From Novosphingobium sp. 9 (GTDB lineage Bacteria; Pseudomonadota; Alphaproteobacteria; Sphingomonadales; Sphingomonadaceae): a DNA stretch of 64,000 bases. The notes below the pieces were generated by a model. It ran no database searches. It was not told the DNA's origin and was given only the letters and a program-made list of their open reading frames with translations. Both the position numbers and the translations under genes were made by a program. Position 1 is the stretch's first letter, and each line of letters begins with the position of its first letter. The stretch lies in assembly GCF_025340265.1 (NCBI RefSeq), contig NZ_CP022707.1, positions 496,001 through 560,000 on the forward strand, written 5' to 3'. Shown here piece after piece: positions 47,007 to 56,039 of the stretch.

Positions 47007-48386
47007 ATGCAGACCCGCCGCGAATCGGACAGCATCGGCGAAATCGACGTTCCCGCCACCGCCTACTGGGGCGCACAGACCCAGCGCAGCATCGAGAACT
47101 TTCCCTTCGGCGATACCGAGCGCATGCCGATCGCCATCGTCCACGCCCTTGCCCGCGTGAAGCGCGCCGCTGCCTGGGTGAATCGCGAGCACGGCCTCGA
47201 TCCCAGTCTGGCAGGTGTCATCGAGCAAGCCGCAGGCGAAGTGATCGACGGCACGCTCGACGACCAGTTCCCGCTTGTCATCTGGCAGACCGGCAGCGGC
47301 ACCCAGAGCAACATGAACGTCAATGAGGTCATCGCCGGACGCGCCAACGAAATCCTTTCGGGCACTCGCGGCGGCAAGAGCCCGGTCCACCCCAACGATC
47401 ATGTCAACAAGGGCCAGTCCTCTAACGACAGCTTCCCGACCGCACTGCATGTCGCCGCCGCCGTCGAGGTCGACCGTCTTCTGCTGCCTGCGCTCGGTGT
47501 CCTGCGCGCCTCGTTGCAGCGCAAGGTCGAGGCGTGGGGCGATATCGTCAAGATCGGCCGCACCCATCTTCAGGACGCAACGCCGCTGACGCTGGCGCAG
47601 GAGTTCTCGGGCTACGTCCAGCAGTTGGACTATGCGCAGGAGCGCCTGCTCGACGCGCGCAAGGGCGTGCTGAAACTGGCACAGGGCGGCACGGCGGTCG
47701 GCACCGGGCTCAACGCCTCACCGGGCTTTGCCGAAGCTACGGCCAAGCACCTGGCCGAGCAGACCGGCCTGCCGTTCGAGACCGCACCCAACAAGTTCGA
47801 AGCCCTCGCCAGCAATGACGCGCTGGTACAACTCGCCGGCACGCTGGCGACGCTGGCCGTCTCGCTCACCAAGATCGCCAACGACATCCGCCTGCTGGGC
47901 TCCGGACCGCGCTCCGGCCTTGGCGAACTGGACCTGCCTGCCAACGAGCCGGGCAGTTCGATCATGCCAGGCAAGGTCAATCCCACCCAGTGCGAGATGC
48001 TGACGATGGTTGCGGCGCAGGTGATCGGCAACCATCAGGCCGCGACCGTAGGTGGACTTCAGGGCGCGTTCGAGCTTAACGTCTTCAAGCCGCTGATCGG
48101 CGCGGCGGTGATCCGCTCGATCCATCTGCTGGCAACCGGCATGGACAGCTTCGCCACCCGATGTGTCGACGGGATCGAGCCGAACCGCAAGCGCATCGTC
48201 GAACTGGTCGAGCGATCGCTGATGCTGGTGACAGCTCTGGCGCCAGAGATCGGCTACGACAAAGCCGCCAAGATCGCCAAGCATGCTCACGAAACCGGAC
48301 AGACCCTGCGCGAGGCAGCGCTGGAACTCGACTATGTGGACGAGGCGACCTTCGATCGCGTCGTGCGCCCCGAAACTATGATCTGA
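47007..48386 (+). CDS. fumC: Class II fumarate hydratase
   Basis: 459 residues of the fumarase/aspartase superfamily, interconverting fumarate and malate without an iron-sulfur cluster. Signatures are [12 protein letters not shown], the substrate site [28 protein letters not shown], and the superfamily loop [13 protein letters not shown] with the catalytic Ser. ATG 47007 gives the usual N-terminus ([14 protein letters not shown]); an upstream in-frame ATG at 46968 adds nothing conserved. A second, unrelated Fe-S fumarase is encoded 10 kb away, so this may be the aerobic or iron-limited isozyme. Confidence 0.96.
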   Translation: MQTRRESDSIGEIDVPATAYWGAQTQRSIENFPFGDTERMPIAIVHALARVKRAAAWVNREHGLDPSLAGVIEQAAGEVIDGTLDDQFPLVIWQTGSGTQSNMNVNEVIAGRANEILSGTRGGKSPVHPNDHVNKGQSSNDSFPTALHVAAAVEVDRLLLPALGVLRASLQRKVEAWGDIVKIGRTHLQDATPLTLAQEFSGYVQQLDYAQERLLDARKGVLKLAQGGTAVGTGLNASPGFAEATAKHLAEQTGLPFETAPNKFEALASNDALVQLAGTLATLAVSLTKIANDIRLLGSGPRSGLGELDLPANEPGSSIMPGKVNPTQCEMLTMVAAQVIGNHQAATVGGLQGAFELNVFKPLIGAAVIRSIHLLATGMDSFATRCVDGIEPNRKRIVELVERSLMLVTALAPEIGYDKAAKIAKHAHETGQTLREAALELDYVDEATFDRVVRPETMI

Positions 48387-48433
48387 TCACCAGCACAGAT
48401 GGGCGGGCGGGAGGTCTCTGCCTTGTCCGCCCG

Positions 48434-49666
48434 TCAGCGCCCGGCTTGCATCAGGATCGATTCCGACGCGAGCAGTTGATCCAGGAACGGGATCATGGCG
48501 GCACCAATTGCGGGGGCGTCATCCGCCATCCGCGCACGTTGGACCGGGGCCACCGCTGGAATTTTTGCACCGACAAGACCTGCCGACAAACGCTCCACCA
48601 GTCCGTCCGCCAAATCCCCCGGCAGTCGGCCCCCGATCAAGACCGCAGACGGGTTTATGAGGCAGTTCATAGCGATCAGCGGTGCGGTGAGCGAACGCGC
48701 GGCATCGTCCAGCCATCGTTCGATCACCGGCTCCGCTTCCGCCGAGATTGCGGCAAGTGCCGCAGGATGATCGACCGGGAACCCTGCGGCCTCCAGTCGC
48801 TCGTAGAGAGCAAGCAGGGAAACGGTGTCCTGCACGACGGCATCGGGACCAGCCGGGGGATCAGGCATCGCCCAGATCTCACCCGAACGCGAATCCGCCC
48901 CGCGCACATAACTCTTGTCGATCACCAGACCACCGCCGAGCCCCGCACTGATCAGCAGATAGAAGAAGCCGGGCAAGGCGATGCCGTCACCCAGATGCAA
49001 TTCTCCCAGCGCAGCAGCGGCAGCGTCGTTGTCGAGATAGAGCGGCCAGGGAAGCGCCTGTGCGAACAGCGCCTGAAGATCGAGTCCATCCCACGCCTCA
49101 TACCCTTGTGGACGATGGGGCAGGGCGATGCGGCCAAGATCGTCGGGCAGGGCGATGCCTACACCCAAAACGCGCTCGGGGGCGATGCCTGCGGATACCA
49201 TCAGTTCCGGCAGCACGGCGGCCACGTGCGCTGCTACAGCATCGGGCAGGGCGAACGGGATTTCCAGCGTATGGCGAAACCTGACCTGTCCCGCCAGATC
49301 GACCGCCGCCAGCGAGATATGGTCTCGATCAATATTAAGGCCGATCGCGAAAGCGCCTTCCGGAACGATGACGATCCGCTTGGCGGGTTGGCCACGTTTC
49401 CCCTGAAGGCGCCCGCCGGGGCGCACGAGGCCCGTCTCCGCCAGTCGGCGGGTGATATTGGCAATCGTCGGCGCGGTAAGGCCGGTTATCCCGGCGAGTT
49501 CGACGCGGGTCGTCTCGCCCGCCAGACGAATCGCTTGCAGAACGATGCGCTGATTGTAATCGCCTGCCCGCTCCAGATTGGTGCCGGAAAGACTGAGCGT
49601 CAGACGCGACTCGACACCGGAGAAGTTGCCGAATCGGCGAGATAAAGCGCCTTCGCTGTCGTCCAT
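48434..49666 (-). CDS. ROK-family transcriptional regulator
   Basis: 410 residues. An N-terminal winged HTH (about 38-88: NQRIVLQAIRLAGETTRVELAGITGL, PTIANITRRL) is joined to a ROK ATPase-like sugar-binding domain (GLNIDRDHISLAAVDL, YLDNDAAAAALGE, LISAGLGGGLVID). The cysteine zinc motif of sugar-kinase ROK proteins is absent, which favours a regulator of the NagC/XylR type over a kinase. The ligand is unknown. It is convergent with fumC and lies 3 kb from the end of the xyloglucan receptor gene, so a role in that locus is possible but unproven. Confidence 0.85.
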   Translation of the reverse strand: MDDSEGALSRRFGNFSGVESRLTLSLSGTNLERAGDYNQRIVLQAIRLAGETTRVELAGITGLTAPTIANITRRLAETGLVRPGGRLQGKRGQPAKRIVIVPEGAFAIGLNIDRDHISLAAVDLAGQVRFRHTLEIPFALPDAVAAHVAAVLPELMVSAGIAPERVLGVGIALPDDLGRIALPHRPQGYEAWDGLDLQALFAQALPWPLYLDNDAAAAALGELHLGDGIALPGFFYLLISAGLGGGLVIDKSYVRGADSRSGEIWAMPDPPAGPDAVVQDTVSLLALYERLEAAGFPVDHPAALAAISAEAEPVIERWLDDAARSLTAPLIAMNCLINPSAVLIGGRLPGDLADGLVERLSAGLVGAKIPAVAPVQRARMADDAPAIGAAMIPFLDQLLASESILMQAGR

Positions 49667-49818
49667 CTGGTCGCTCTTCGCCTCCCGCGCTTTGCGTATT
49701 CAATTTTCATAAGTGCTCCAAGCAACGCATCTGTCAACGGCAAGCGCCTGAAAACCATAGCCATTGACAGATCAATGCAAGCTACCTGCGATGGCAATGT
49801 ACTTTCTTAAACAAGGTA

Positions 49819-49847
49819 TCTTGCAACACACAGTAGCTTGTTATAGA
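49819..49847 (+). promoter_or_regulatory. Candidate promoter of the PadR cassette
   Basis: TCTTGC (49819-49824) and TATAGA (49842-49847) are 17 bases apart, 28 bases before the padR-like ATG, in an AT-rich stretch. An inverted pair CAAGCTAC (49778-49785) / GTAGCTTG (49833-49840) overlaps it and could be an autoregulatory site. Confidence 0.4.
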
Positions 49848-49874
49848 CAGTCTCCATCGACAGGAGACAGATCG

Positions 49875-50246
49875 ATGTCGGAAATCGAAATCCAGCTTAA
49901 GAAAGGGGTGCTCGGTCTTTGCGTGCTCGCGCTGCTTTCGCGGGGTGACAGCTACGCCTACGAGATCGCCAGCCGCATGGCTGCCGCGGTCGACATGGGG
50001 GAAGGCACCATCTACCCGCTGATGCGCCGCATGCAGTCCGAGGGCCTCGTGGTCACGTACCTGGAGGAATCGCCTTCGGGACCGCCTCGCAAGTACTACC
50101 GCATCACCGAGACCGGGCGAGCCCGCCTCGACGAACAGGTCAGCGAATGGCGCGGGTTCACCGCCGCCGTCGAAAGCCTGCTCGCCGCCGAAGCAGAGCC
50201 CATGCCCGCGACCGCCAGTTCAGGGGAGGACAGCCATGACGCGTAA
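49875..50246 (+). CDS. PadR-family transcriptional regulator
   Basis: 123 residues with a winged-helix domain: LKKGVLGLCVLALLSRGDSYAYEIASRM, then GEGTIYPLMRRMQSEGLV and PRKYYRITETGRARL. It is the standard PadR repressor fold with a short C-terminal helix. ATG 49875 has GGAG eight bases upstream; longer readings run into the promoter. It overlaps the next gene by 11 bases and heads a three-gene cassette with HAAS and GIN-domain proteins, a combination also seen in Firmicutes envelope-stress operons. Confidence 0.88.
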   Translation: MSEIEIQLKKGVLGLCVLALLSRGDSYAYEIASRMAAAVDMGEGTIYPLMRRMQSEGLVVTYLEESPSGPPRKYYRITETGRARLDEQVSEWRGFTAAVESLLAAEAEPMPATASSGEDSHDA

Positions 50247-50802
50247 CGAGTTCATCAAGCGCCTGAAGGCGGGCCTCAAGGGCATGCCTTCCGAGGATAT
50301 CGCCGAGATCGTCGCCGACTACGAAGCGCATTTCGAGGCAGGTAACGCCGACGGGCGCTCCGAAGCGGAAGTCGCCGAAGCGCTGGGCAATCCCTCGCGC
50401 CTCGCCCGCGAACTGCGTCTGGAAGCAGGCATCCGCAACTGGGAAGCAGGACGCACGCCGTCCTCGGCCTGGACCGCTATCATCGCCTTCATGGGCCTGG
50501 CCACGATCGACATCCTGATCCTGCTGCCAATCGTGCTGCCGGTAATCGGCGTGATGTTCGGCCTGTTCGTGGCGACCGTCGCGATCTTCATCGCCGGGGG
50601 CTTCATCATGATCGCAGGGCCGTTCAGCGGCTTTCCCGGCGGCATCTTCACCGCGATCCTCTTCGGCCTCGGTCTGATGAGCGCGGCGGTGGCAGCCGGT
50701 GCGCTGCTCACGCTGGTCAGCATCTGGATCGTCAATGCCCTCATGTGGTTCGGCCGCCTGCACTACCGGGTGATCGAGCCCGCCATTCACGCCGACGCCT
50801 AA
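50236..50802 (+). CDS. HAAS (DUF1700) domain membrane protein
   Basis: 188 residues. The N-terminal 65 residues form the HAAS helical domain (NEFIKRLKAGLKGMPSEDIAEIVADYEAHF, EVAEALGNPSRLARELR). Four hydrophobic segments follow (about 80-175). HAAS proteins usually sit between a PadR regulator and a membrane or GIN-domain protein and are thought to take part in envelope signalling; the mechanism is not known. The start overlaps the regulator gene, implying coupled translation. Confidence 0.82.
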   Translation: MTRNEFIKRLKAGLKGMPSEDIAEIVADYEAHFEAGNADGRSEAEVAEALGNPSRLARELRLEAGIRNWEAGRTPSSAWTAIIAFMGLATIDILILLPIVLPVIGVMFGLFVATVAIFIAGGFIMIAGPFSGFPGGIFTAILFGLGLMSAAVAAGALLTLVSIWIVNALMWFGRLHYRVIEPAIHADA

Positions 50803-50827
50803 GCGCGACGGAACAAGGAGACATACC

Positions 50828-51553
50828 ATGCTCAGGAAACTGCTCATCGTCTTCGTCAGCGGCGTGATCCTCTCGATCCTCGCCATTGGCGGCGCCTGGA
50901 TCGTCGGCGGCAAGGATGTTCGCGAGGCTTTCCAGGACGGCAAAGGCTGGCACTTCGACTTCGATGACGACGGCAAGGCAGACCACGGCCCGCAGCACGT
51001 CCGCACTTTCGCGGTCCAGCCCGGCCAGCAGATCGCCATGGAAGTGCCGGTGGAGCTGCACTTCGTGCGCGGCGACAAGGCGCAGATGACCGTCAGCGGC
51101 CCGGCCTCAATCGTCGATCACCTCGTGTGGGAAAACGGTCGCCTCAAGACCGATGGCACGGGCAGCGCCCGCCACTTCCACCACGGCGTCAAGGTGACGA
51201 TCACCGCCCCGCAGATTGCCGGTCTCGATCTCGAAGCACCGGGTGACGTGACGCTGCACGGCCTCGATCAGGACCGCCTCGACCTCAAGGCCAATGGCGC
51301 GATCGACCTCGATGCCAGCGGCAAGGTTCGCCAGATGTACGTGACCTCGAACGGCGCAGGCGATCTCGATCTGGAAGGTGTCGACAGCGAGGACGCGGTG
51401 ATCCGCATGTCGGGGGCAGGGGACGTCGCCGTCGGCGCCAGCAACCTCGTCGATGTCGAGATCAACGGTGTCGGCTCGCTGCGCCTGACCCGCAAGCCCA
51501 CCACGCTGCGCACGCAGATCAATGGCCTCGGCTCGGTCGATCACGACTATTGA
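50828..51553 (+). CDS. GIN (DUF2807) domain exported protein
   Basis: 241 residues. One N-terminal hydrophobic anchor or signal (LLIVFVSGVILSILAIGGAW) is followed by a repetitive right-handed beta-helix. Recurring units of the form G-D-V/L-x-L (PGDVTLHGL, GAIDLDASG, AGDLDLEGV, AGDVAVGAS, VGSLRL) define the GIN domain. It is probably periplasmic. It lies 25 bases after the HAAS gene, with AAGGAG upstream, as last gene of the cassette. Function unknown. Confidence 0.8.
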   Translation: MLRKLLIVFVSGVILSILAIGGAWIVGGKDVREAFQDGKGWHFDFDDDGKADHGPQHVRTFAVQPGQQIAMEVPVELHFVRGDKAQMTVSGPASIVDHLVWENGRLKTDGTGSARHFHHGVKVTITAPQIAGLDLEAPGDVTLHGLDQDRLDLKANGAIDLDASGKVRQMYVTSNGAGDLDLEGVDSEDAVIRMSGAGDVAVGASNLVDVEINGVGSLRLTRKPTTLRTQINGLGSVDHDY

Positions 51554-51571
51554 GACCAGCACGAACCAAGG

Positions 51572-51608
51572 AAAAGGCCGCTTCCCTCACGAGGGGAGGT
51601 GGCCTTTC
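51572..51608. terminator. Bidirectional terminator-like hairpin
   Basis: AAAAGGCC (51572-51579) pairs with GGCCTTTC (51601-51608), with inner pairing CCCTC/GAGGGG. It lies between the convergent GIN-domain gene and the MpaB-family gene and gives an A/T-rich flank on each strand. Confidence 0.65.
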
Positions 51609-52475
51609 TCACGTTCCAGCTCTGTGTACCCCGGCGAAGGCCCAGCGCACGGTCTCGGCCATGGCCTGTGTCGCGGCAAGAGCAGGCAGGCGGCGGGCCT
51701 TTCCGGAACTGAAGCCCAGCATCGGTGCGGCAAAGGGCGGCAGCAGGTCGATGGCTGCTGTGCCCAGCAGCTTCTGAACCGCACCGCCAACCGTCCGCCG
51801 CGACCCCTGCAACACGAAGCGCGCCACCTCCCGCGCCTGCTCGCTGCCCACCAGATCGCCGCGCATCTCGGTGAGCAAGGCTGCTGCCTCGGCGCGGCTT
51901 TCCGGCACCGGATCGGCACCCAGACGACGCGCCACTTCGGCGAACTGGGCAAAGTAGCTGTCCTGTGCCGCCCCGCTCATCTCGGGATCGGCATAGCGGC
52001 GGTAGGCGGCGAGAAAGCTTGTCGCCTCGGCCAGGTGAACCCACGCCAGCACGCGCGGCTGCGTGGCGGAATAAGGGCGCCCGTCCGGCAAAGTACCTTG
52101 AATCCGTTGGTGAATCAGATTGACGCGGGCAATGGCCTGCTCGGCTTCTTCGCGTGGGCCATAGGTCGTCCGGGCGATAAACCGTGCAGTGCGCCGCAGC
52201 CGACCTGCCATATCGTGGCGAAAGTCGGAATGATCGAGCACACCCTGCAGCGCCGCCGGATGAAGCATCTGAAGCAGGAGCGCAGACATGCCGCCCACCA
52301 TCATCGCCACGACATCGCCATGAACCTGCCGGATCGGCGTTCCTTCCGCGAACAGTGCATCGGGTGAGGGCAGTACCGGCGTTTCACCGCGCGCGGCATC
52401 GTTGAACACCGCGCGCACCCGGCGCACCAGCAAGGCTCTGGCAGCATCGCTCGGCCGGGGAAGCGAAAGTGTCAC
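51609..52475 (-). CDS. Oxygenase MpaB-family protein (DUF2236)
   Basis: 288 residues, mainly helical. Conserved family features include the segment GMSALLLQMLHPAALQGVLDHSDF with its His, RRTARFIARTTYG, and WVHLAEATSFLAAY with a further His; these are candidate heme or metal ligands as in MpaB/latex-clearing-type proteins. The physiological substrate is unknown. It starts with GTG at 52475 inside a GTGA overlap with the stop of the upstream HTH gene, so the two are translationally coupled. Confidence 0.78.
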   Translation of the reverse strand: MTLSLPRPSDAARALLVRRVRAVFNDAARGETPVLPSPDALFAEGTPIRQVHGDVVAMMVGGMSALLLQMLHPAALQGVLDHSDFRHDMAGRLRRTARFIARTTYGPREEAEQAIARVNLIHQRIQGTLPDGRPYSATQPRVLAWVHLAEATSFLAAYRRYADPEMSGAAQDSYFAQFAEVARRLGADPVPESRAEAAALLTEMRGDLVGSEQAREVARFVLQGSRRTVGGAVQKLLGTAAIDLLPPFAAPMLGFSSGKARRLPALAATQAMAETVRWAFAGVHRAGT

Positions 52476-52936
52476 CCGCCGCCGCTCCCGTCTGCCCGCG
52501 CGATCAGCGTGTCCAGCGCCGCGCGGCCATGGCGCAGTTCGACGATGATGCGGCGCAACTCCGCAGGGGTGATCCGCGCCTTGCTGTTGCCATCGATCGC
52601 GTGGACTTCGATGATCCGGTGCAACGCCTCGACAACCGCCAGCACCGGGTCCTGCTTGGTCATCGAAGTGGGCAGGGGATAGGCCCGCACTTCAGCCAGC
52701 CGCAGCACCGGGTCGATAGCGCCGGGACCGAATTCCTGCTCCAGTCGCAGCAGCAGCACGGGATCGAGGCTCGTCTGCTCGGCGCGAACATTGCGGATCG
52801 TGCCGGGCGAGCAGCCAATCCGCTCGGCAAATTCACCGTCCGACAATCCGTGCGTGCGTTGCAGGGCGCGCACAGCCGAAGATACGGCGCCGCGATAGGT
52901 ATCGGCATTGGCCGGACGGTTTCGCGTGGTCGTCAT
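52472..52936 (-). CDS. Cro/C1-type HTH DNA-binding protein
   Basis: 154 residues. The N-terminal part holds a helix-turn-helix (LSDGEFAERIGCSPGTIRNVRAEQTSLDP, about 30-60). The rest is helical with a Gly-rich tail and no known sensor domain. It immediately precedes and overlaps the MpaB-family gene, suggesting it regulates that gene or both act together. No ligand can be read from sequence. Confidence 0.7.
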   Translation of the reverse strand: MTTTRNRPANADTYRGAVSSAVRALQRTHGLSDGEFAERIGCSPGTIRNVRAEQTSLDPVLLLRLEQEFGPGAIDPVLRLAEVRAYPLPTSMTKQDPVLAVVEALHRIIEVHAIDGNSKARITPAELRRIIVELRHGRAALDTLIARADGSGGG

Positions 52937-53056
52937 CGCTTCTCTGCGATCCTCCTTCCCGACATGCGCGCTGTTCGTCGCACGTCAACAGCTTGTGGTC
53001 GGATGGGCGCGATTGGCCAAGACCTTGTCGATCACTCGTGGCATTAGGGGCGCCAT

Positions 53057-53728
53057 ATGATTCTTACCCGACGCAATTTCATCGTCGCGGCCACGGTCAT
53101 GGCCGCGAGTTCCTCCAGCGCTGTCCAGGCCCTGTCGACCCGCCGCCGTCCCGTACCGACGCCAGCGGTGAAGGCGCAGGCGATGGAGCATGCCGACGCC
53201 ATCCGCGCCTCGGGCATTCGCCCGATGCTGATGTCCGCCGCGCTTGGCGCGCTCGACCGGCATGGCGACACGTTCAAACGCGACCGCATCGGCGTGGTAG
53301 ACTTCGCCTCGTCCTCGTCCGACCCGCGATTCCATCTGGTCGATCTTGAAGCAGGCACCACGACCTCGCTTCTGGTCTCCCACGGCTCCGGTTCAGATCC
53401 TGCACACTCCGGATGGCTTCAACGTTTCTCGAACCAGCCCGGTTCCAATGCCAGCAGCGAAGGCGCCTATCTGACCGGCGCTTACTACTCCGGCCAGCAT
53501 GGTCATTCGCAGCGCCTGATCGGCCTCGATCCGACCAACAGCAATGCGCTCTCACGCGCGATCGTGGTGCACGGCGCCTGGTATGCCGAACCGGACATGA
53601 TCGACACGCATGGCAAACTGGGGCGCAGCGAGGGCTGCCTTGCCGTGGGAGACAGCCAGATCGCGCAGGCATTCGCCCATCTGGGCGAGGGCCGCCTGAT
53701 CTACGCCGCCAAGATGGACCGCGCCTGA
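53057..53728 (+). CDS. Murein L,D-transpeptidase catalytic-domain protein (YkuD_2 type)
   Basis: 223 residues with a twin-arginine-like signal (TRRNFIVAATVMA). The C-terminal catalytic domain shows the His of AIVVHGAWY and the SxGC motif of GRSEGCLAV with the nucleophile Cys, the L,D-transpeptidase arrangement in its YkuD_2 form. Such proteins are periplasmic; most are uncharacterised but are expected to act on peptidoglycan peptides. It stands alone, 121 bases from the divergent HTH gene and convergent with a phosphoesterase. Confidence 0.82.
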   Translation: MILTRRNFIVAATVMAASSSSAVQALSTRRRPVPTPAVKAQAMEHADAIRASGIRPMLMSAALGALDRHGDTFKRDRIGVVDFASSSSDPRFHLVDLEAGTTTSLLVSHGSGSDPAHSGWLQRFSNQPGSNASSEGAYLTGAYYSGQHGHSQRLIGLDPTNSNALSRAIVVHGAWYAEPDMIDTHGKLGRSEGCLAVGDSQIAQAFAHLGEGRLIYAAKMDRA

Positions 53729-53746
53729 GAGCGACCCATCTGCCAG

Positions 53747-54622
53747 TCAGTGTACCGGCGGATCGACCAGCGGCACCGTCGCCACGCCCGAAACCGGTTC
53801 TCCCGGTTCGCGTGGTGGGAGGGCGTTCTCGGGCACGTCGTCGATCTGCATCGCGCGCGTATCCACATCCTCAAGATTGCGCACGATCACTCGGATCACA
53901 TCGCCCTCGATCAATATCTCGTTGAAGCTGGGCGGTGTCGAGCGGATGCGCTTCGACAGCGTGCCGGCACCGATCATCCGCAGCGGTCCAGCCGGGGTCT
54001 GTTCGACAAGATCGAAGGGATCGTGAATGTGCCCCGTCAGAATTCCCATGACCTTGCGCGAGGCGAGCGCTTCCATCGCCTTGGTCCCGTTGATCGTCAG
54101 CAGCTTGCCATCGCGCTTGCGGCGCTCGGGCAGAGGGTGGTGCGCGGCGACCAGCACGCGCGTGCCCTTGGGCAGCGCATCGATCGCCGCCAGCGTTTCG
54201 GCAAGAGCCTTGTCGGTCACGCAGCCGTTTGACCAGGGAAAGCGCTGCCATTGCGCCCGCGTCGTGGTCTTGAGGGGCACGATGGCAAGGCCCGAAAGAT
54301 CGAGCTGCACTTCCAGCATCCGCTCGATCGCATGGAAGCGCTTGTACGGATCGAAGAAGCGCTCGTACAAATTGAAGTAGGGAATGTCGTGGTTGCCCAC
54401 CTCGACCGTCACCGGCACGTCGAGCGAACCGATCCACGCGGTCGCATCGCGAAATTCGCGATGGCGCGCGCGCATAGTGAGATCGCCGGTGATCGCCACC
54501 GCATCGGGCTTCTCGCGCGCGATCGCGTCTTCGACGAATGTCAGCGCACGGGTATCTTCAAGACCGAAGTGAATATCGCTGATATGAAACAGTCTGATCG
54601 GGGTGGAAGACATCTCAACCAT
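53747..54622 (-). CDS. Calcineurin-like metallophosphoesterase
   Basis: 291 residues. All five metallophosphatase blocks are present: SDIHFG, ITGDLTM, VGNHDIPY, AAHHPLPE and LTGHIHDP, which ligate two metal ions. Substrates of this branch range from cyclic nucleotides to phospholipids. The start at 54622 overlaps the end of the lipid kinase gene by eight bases; ATG 54613 is an alternative. The coupling to a lipid kinase makes a phospholipid-related substrate a reasonable guess only. Confidence 0.87.
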   Translation of the reverse strand: MVEMSSTPIRLFHISDIHFGLEDTRALTFVEDAIAREKPDAVAITGDLTMRARHREFRDATAWIGSLDVPVTVEVGNHDIPYFNLYERFFDPYKRFHAIERMLEVQLDLSGLAIVPLKTTTRAQWQRFPWSNGCVTDKALAETLAAIDALPKGTRVLVAAHHPLPERRKRDGKLLTINGTKAMEALASRKVMGILTGHIHDPFDLVEQTPAGPLRMIGAGTLSKRIRSTPPSFNEILIEGDVIRVIVRNLEDVDTRAMQIDDVPENALPPREPGEPVSGVATVPLVDPPVH

Positions 54623-55487
54623 GCTTGGTCATCACCAGATCGACGTCACAGGCAGTCATCTCGAATTCCTCTTCGGCAGCACCGTCGAACGGCTCCCCAT
54701 CCAGCAACAGGCCCATCGGCTCGCCATCGGGGCAGGTCAGACGAACACGCCGGTGCATGCCCAGATCATCATGCGGGCCGTCACGGAAATCGCGATTAAG
54801 CAGGGCGATGCCCTGTCCCGCATAGTCCGCAAGCGATTCCGCATAATAGCCTTTGGCCTGCAGGCCTTCATCCTGCGGCGTGACGGTGATGGCGGCATAG
54901 CCTTCCTCACGCCCGCCGTCGACCTCGGCGCAACGAACTTTCGGCCCGTTGGCAGACCAGCTGATCGCCTGCCTGGTCGTGGACAGGAACTCGACGAAAT
55001 CCTTGGCCCGCATTGCCTCGCGCACTTCATTCCAGACCGTGCCCGGCCCTGCCAGCACACCCGTAAGCGCCACGCCATGTCGCGAACGGATCACACTGGG
55101 GCGAGTGCAGGTGATGGCACCGGGGCGGAGGCGTGAAAGGATCGTCTTCGCGTCAACATCGCCGTGCTGGCGCTTGGACAGCATATTCATCGTGCCGCCG
55201 GGCAACACCAGAACAGCACCGGACCAACCCGAAGCCGCAGCGACAACAGCATGAATCGTACCGTCACCGGTAAATACGGCCAGCAGATCCACGTCGGCAT
55301 CGTCCAGCTGCGAAGGTGAGGGGGCATCCTCGTCCGGAAACCGCACAAGACGTTCCACGTGGAACCCTGCGTCAGCAAAATCCTCGCAAAGCTGTTCAAC
55401 CGCCACCTCGTCATTGCTGCCGCTATCCGGATTACAAACCAGCCAGACTCGGGTGCCCCCCACGCCGCCTTCTCCTTTCGCCGTCAT
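54615..55487 (-). CDS. Diacylglycerol/lipid kinase family protein
   Basis: 290 residues with a NAD-kinase/DAGK-like fold. The start of the catalytic domain is VWLVCNPDSGSND, and the nucleotide-binding loops are FTGDGTIHAVV and LPGGTMNMLS. The C-terminal beta-sandwich ends in EEEFEMTACDVDLV. It would phosphorylate a lipid such as diacylglycerol or a sphingoid base using ATP; the latter would be notable in a sphingolipid-making lineage, but specificity cannot be read. It is co-transcribed with the phosphoesterase. Confidence 0.85.
   Translation of the reverse strand: MTAKGEGGVGGTRVWLVCNPDSGSNDEVAVEQLCEDFADAGFHVERLVRFPDEDAPSPSQLDDADVDLLAVFTGDGTIHAVVAAASGWSGAVLVLPGGTMNMLSKRQHGDVDAKTILSRLRPGAITCTRPSVIRSRHGVALTGVLAGPGTVWNEVREAMRAKDFVEFLSTTRQAISWSANGPKVRCAEVDGGREEGYAAITVTPQDEGLQAKGYYAESLADYAGQGIALLNRDFRDGPHDDLGMHRRVRLTCPDGEPMGLLLDGEPFDGAAEEEFEMTACDVDLVMTKHG
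55352..55365. other. parS-like palindrome inside the lipid kinase gene
   Basis: GTTCCACGTGGAAC is a perfect 14-base palindrome. It fits the core of the bacterial ParB-binding site (TGTTTCACGTGAAACA and its C/G variant). The codons it occupies (Phe-His-Val-Glu) are ordinary, so chance is possible. Confidence 0.35.
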
Positions 55488-55535
55488 TCATTGTTGCTGC
55501 CCCAAACAACCGGGGGCATGCCGCAGGGTTCCCGA

Positions 55536-55801
55536 TCAGAGCCGCCCGCTGATGAGTAACCAGGCGGCCACGGCATTCATTCCCGAGTATCCGAGGTACA
55601 CAAGAGCCCAGCCAACCGATCCGCTCACCGCCATGACCATGGCCCCCACAGCATTGCGAACTCGACCAGCAGGCTCAGCGTGCCGCCCAACGGCTGAAAA
55701 TACCATGGAGCCTGCGCAATCATCGGATGACCACTTTCGATCACGGCCTTGTGAGCCGCGAAATTGACGATGCCAAGACAGAACACGAGCATCAGGATCA
55801 T
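55536..55801 (-). CDS. Small membrane protein, hypothetical (one-base frameshift)
   Basis: From ATG 55801 the frame encodes MILMLVFCLGIVNFAAHKAV, then PMIAQAPWYFQPLGG and LLVEFAMLW, and then meets a premature stop. Adding one G to the G5 run (plus-strand C run 55643-55647) continues as GAMVMAVSGSVGWALVYLG and NAVAAWLLISGRL, with a stop at 55536. The restored protein is about 88 residues with three hydrophobic helices. It has no recognisable family. The continuous membrane-protein character across the break is the main evidence that this is a real gene. It is downstream of nothing obvious and unlinked to the lipid kinase. Confidence 0.6.
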
Positions 55802-56039
55802 CGGACCACGCCAGCCTTATATCGTTTGCCCGAACATGACACCTGCTCGGTCGATGGCAACCGACGCTGTTCGTCGATGGCAAATGTCGCTCGTCGGCAG
55901 CGCTTTTCCTTCGTCGATCCATGCTGCGCGCAAGTCGACCTTCGGATGAATCGAATCGCGGGTCGTCGCAGAACAACCTCATCGAGCCGCTGCGGACAAA
56001 AGGGTCCGGAAACAGACGGCTCCCTCAAGGAGAAGCCCG

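Noticed and set aside
48401..48432. GGGCGG / CCGCCC repeat between fumC and the ROK gene.
   Set aside because: GC-only arms with no U tract; too weak to call a terminator.
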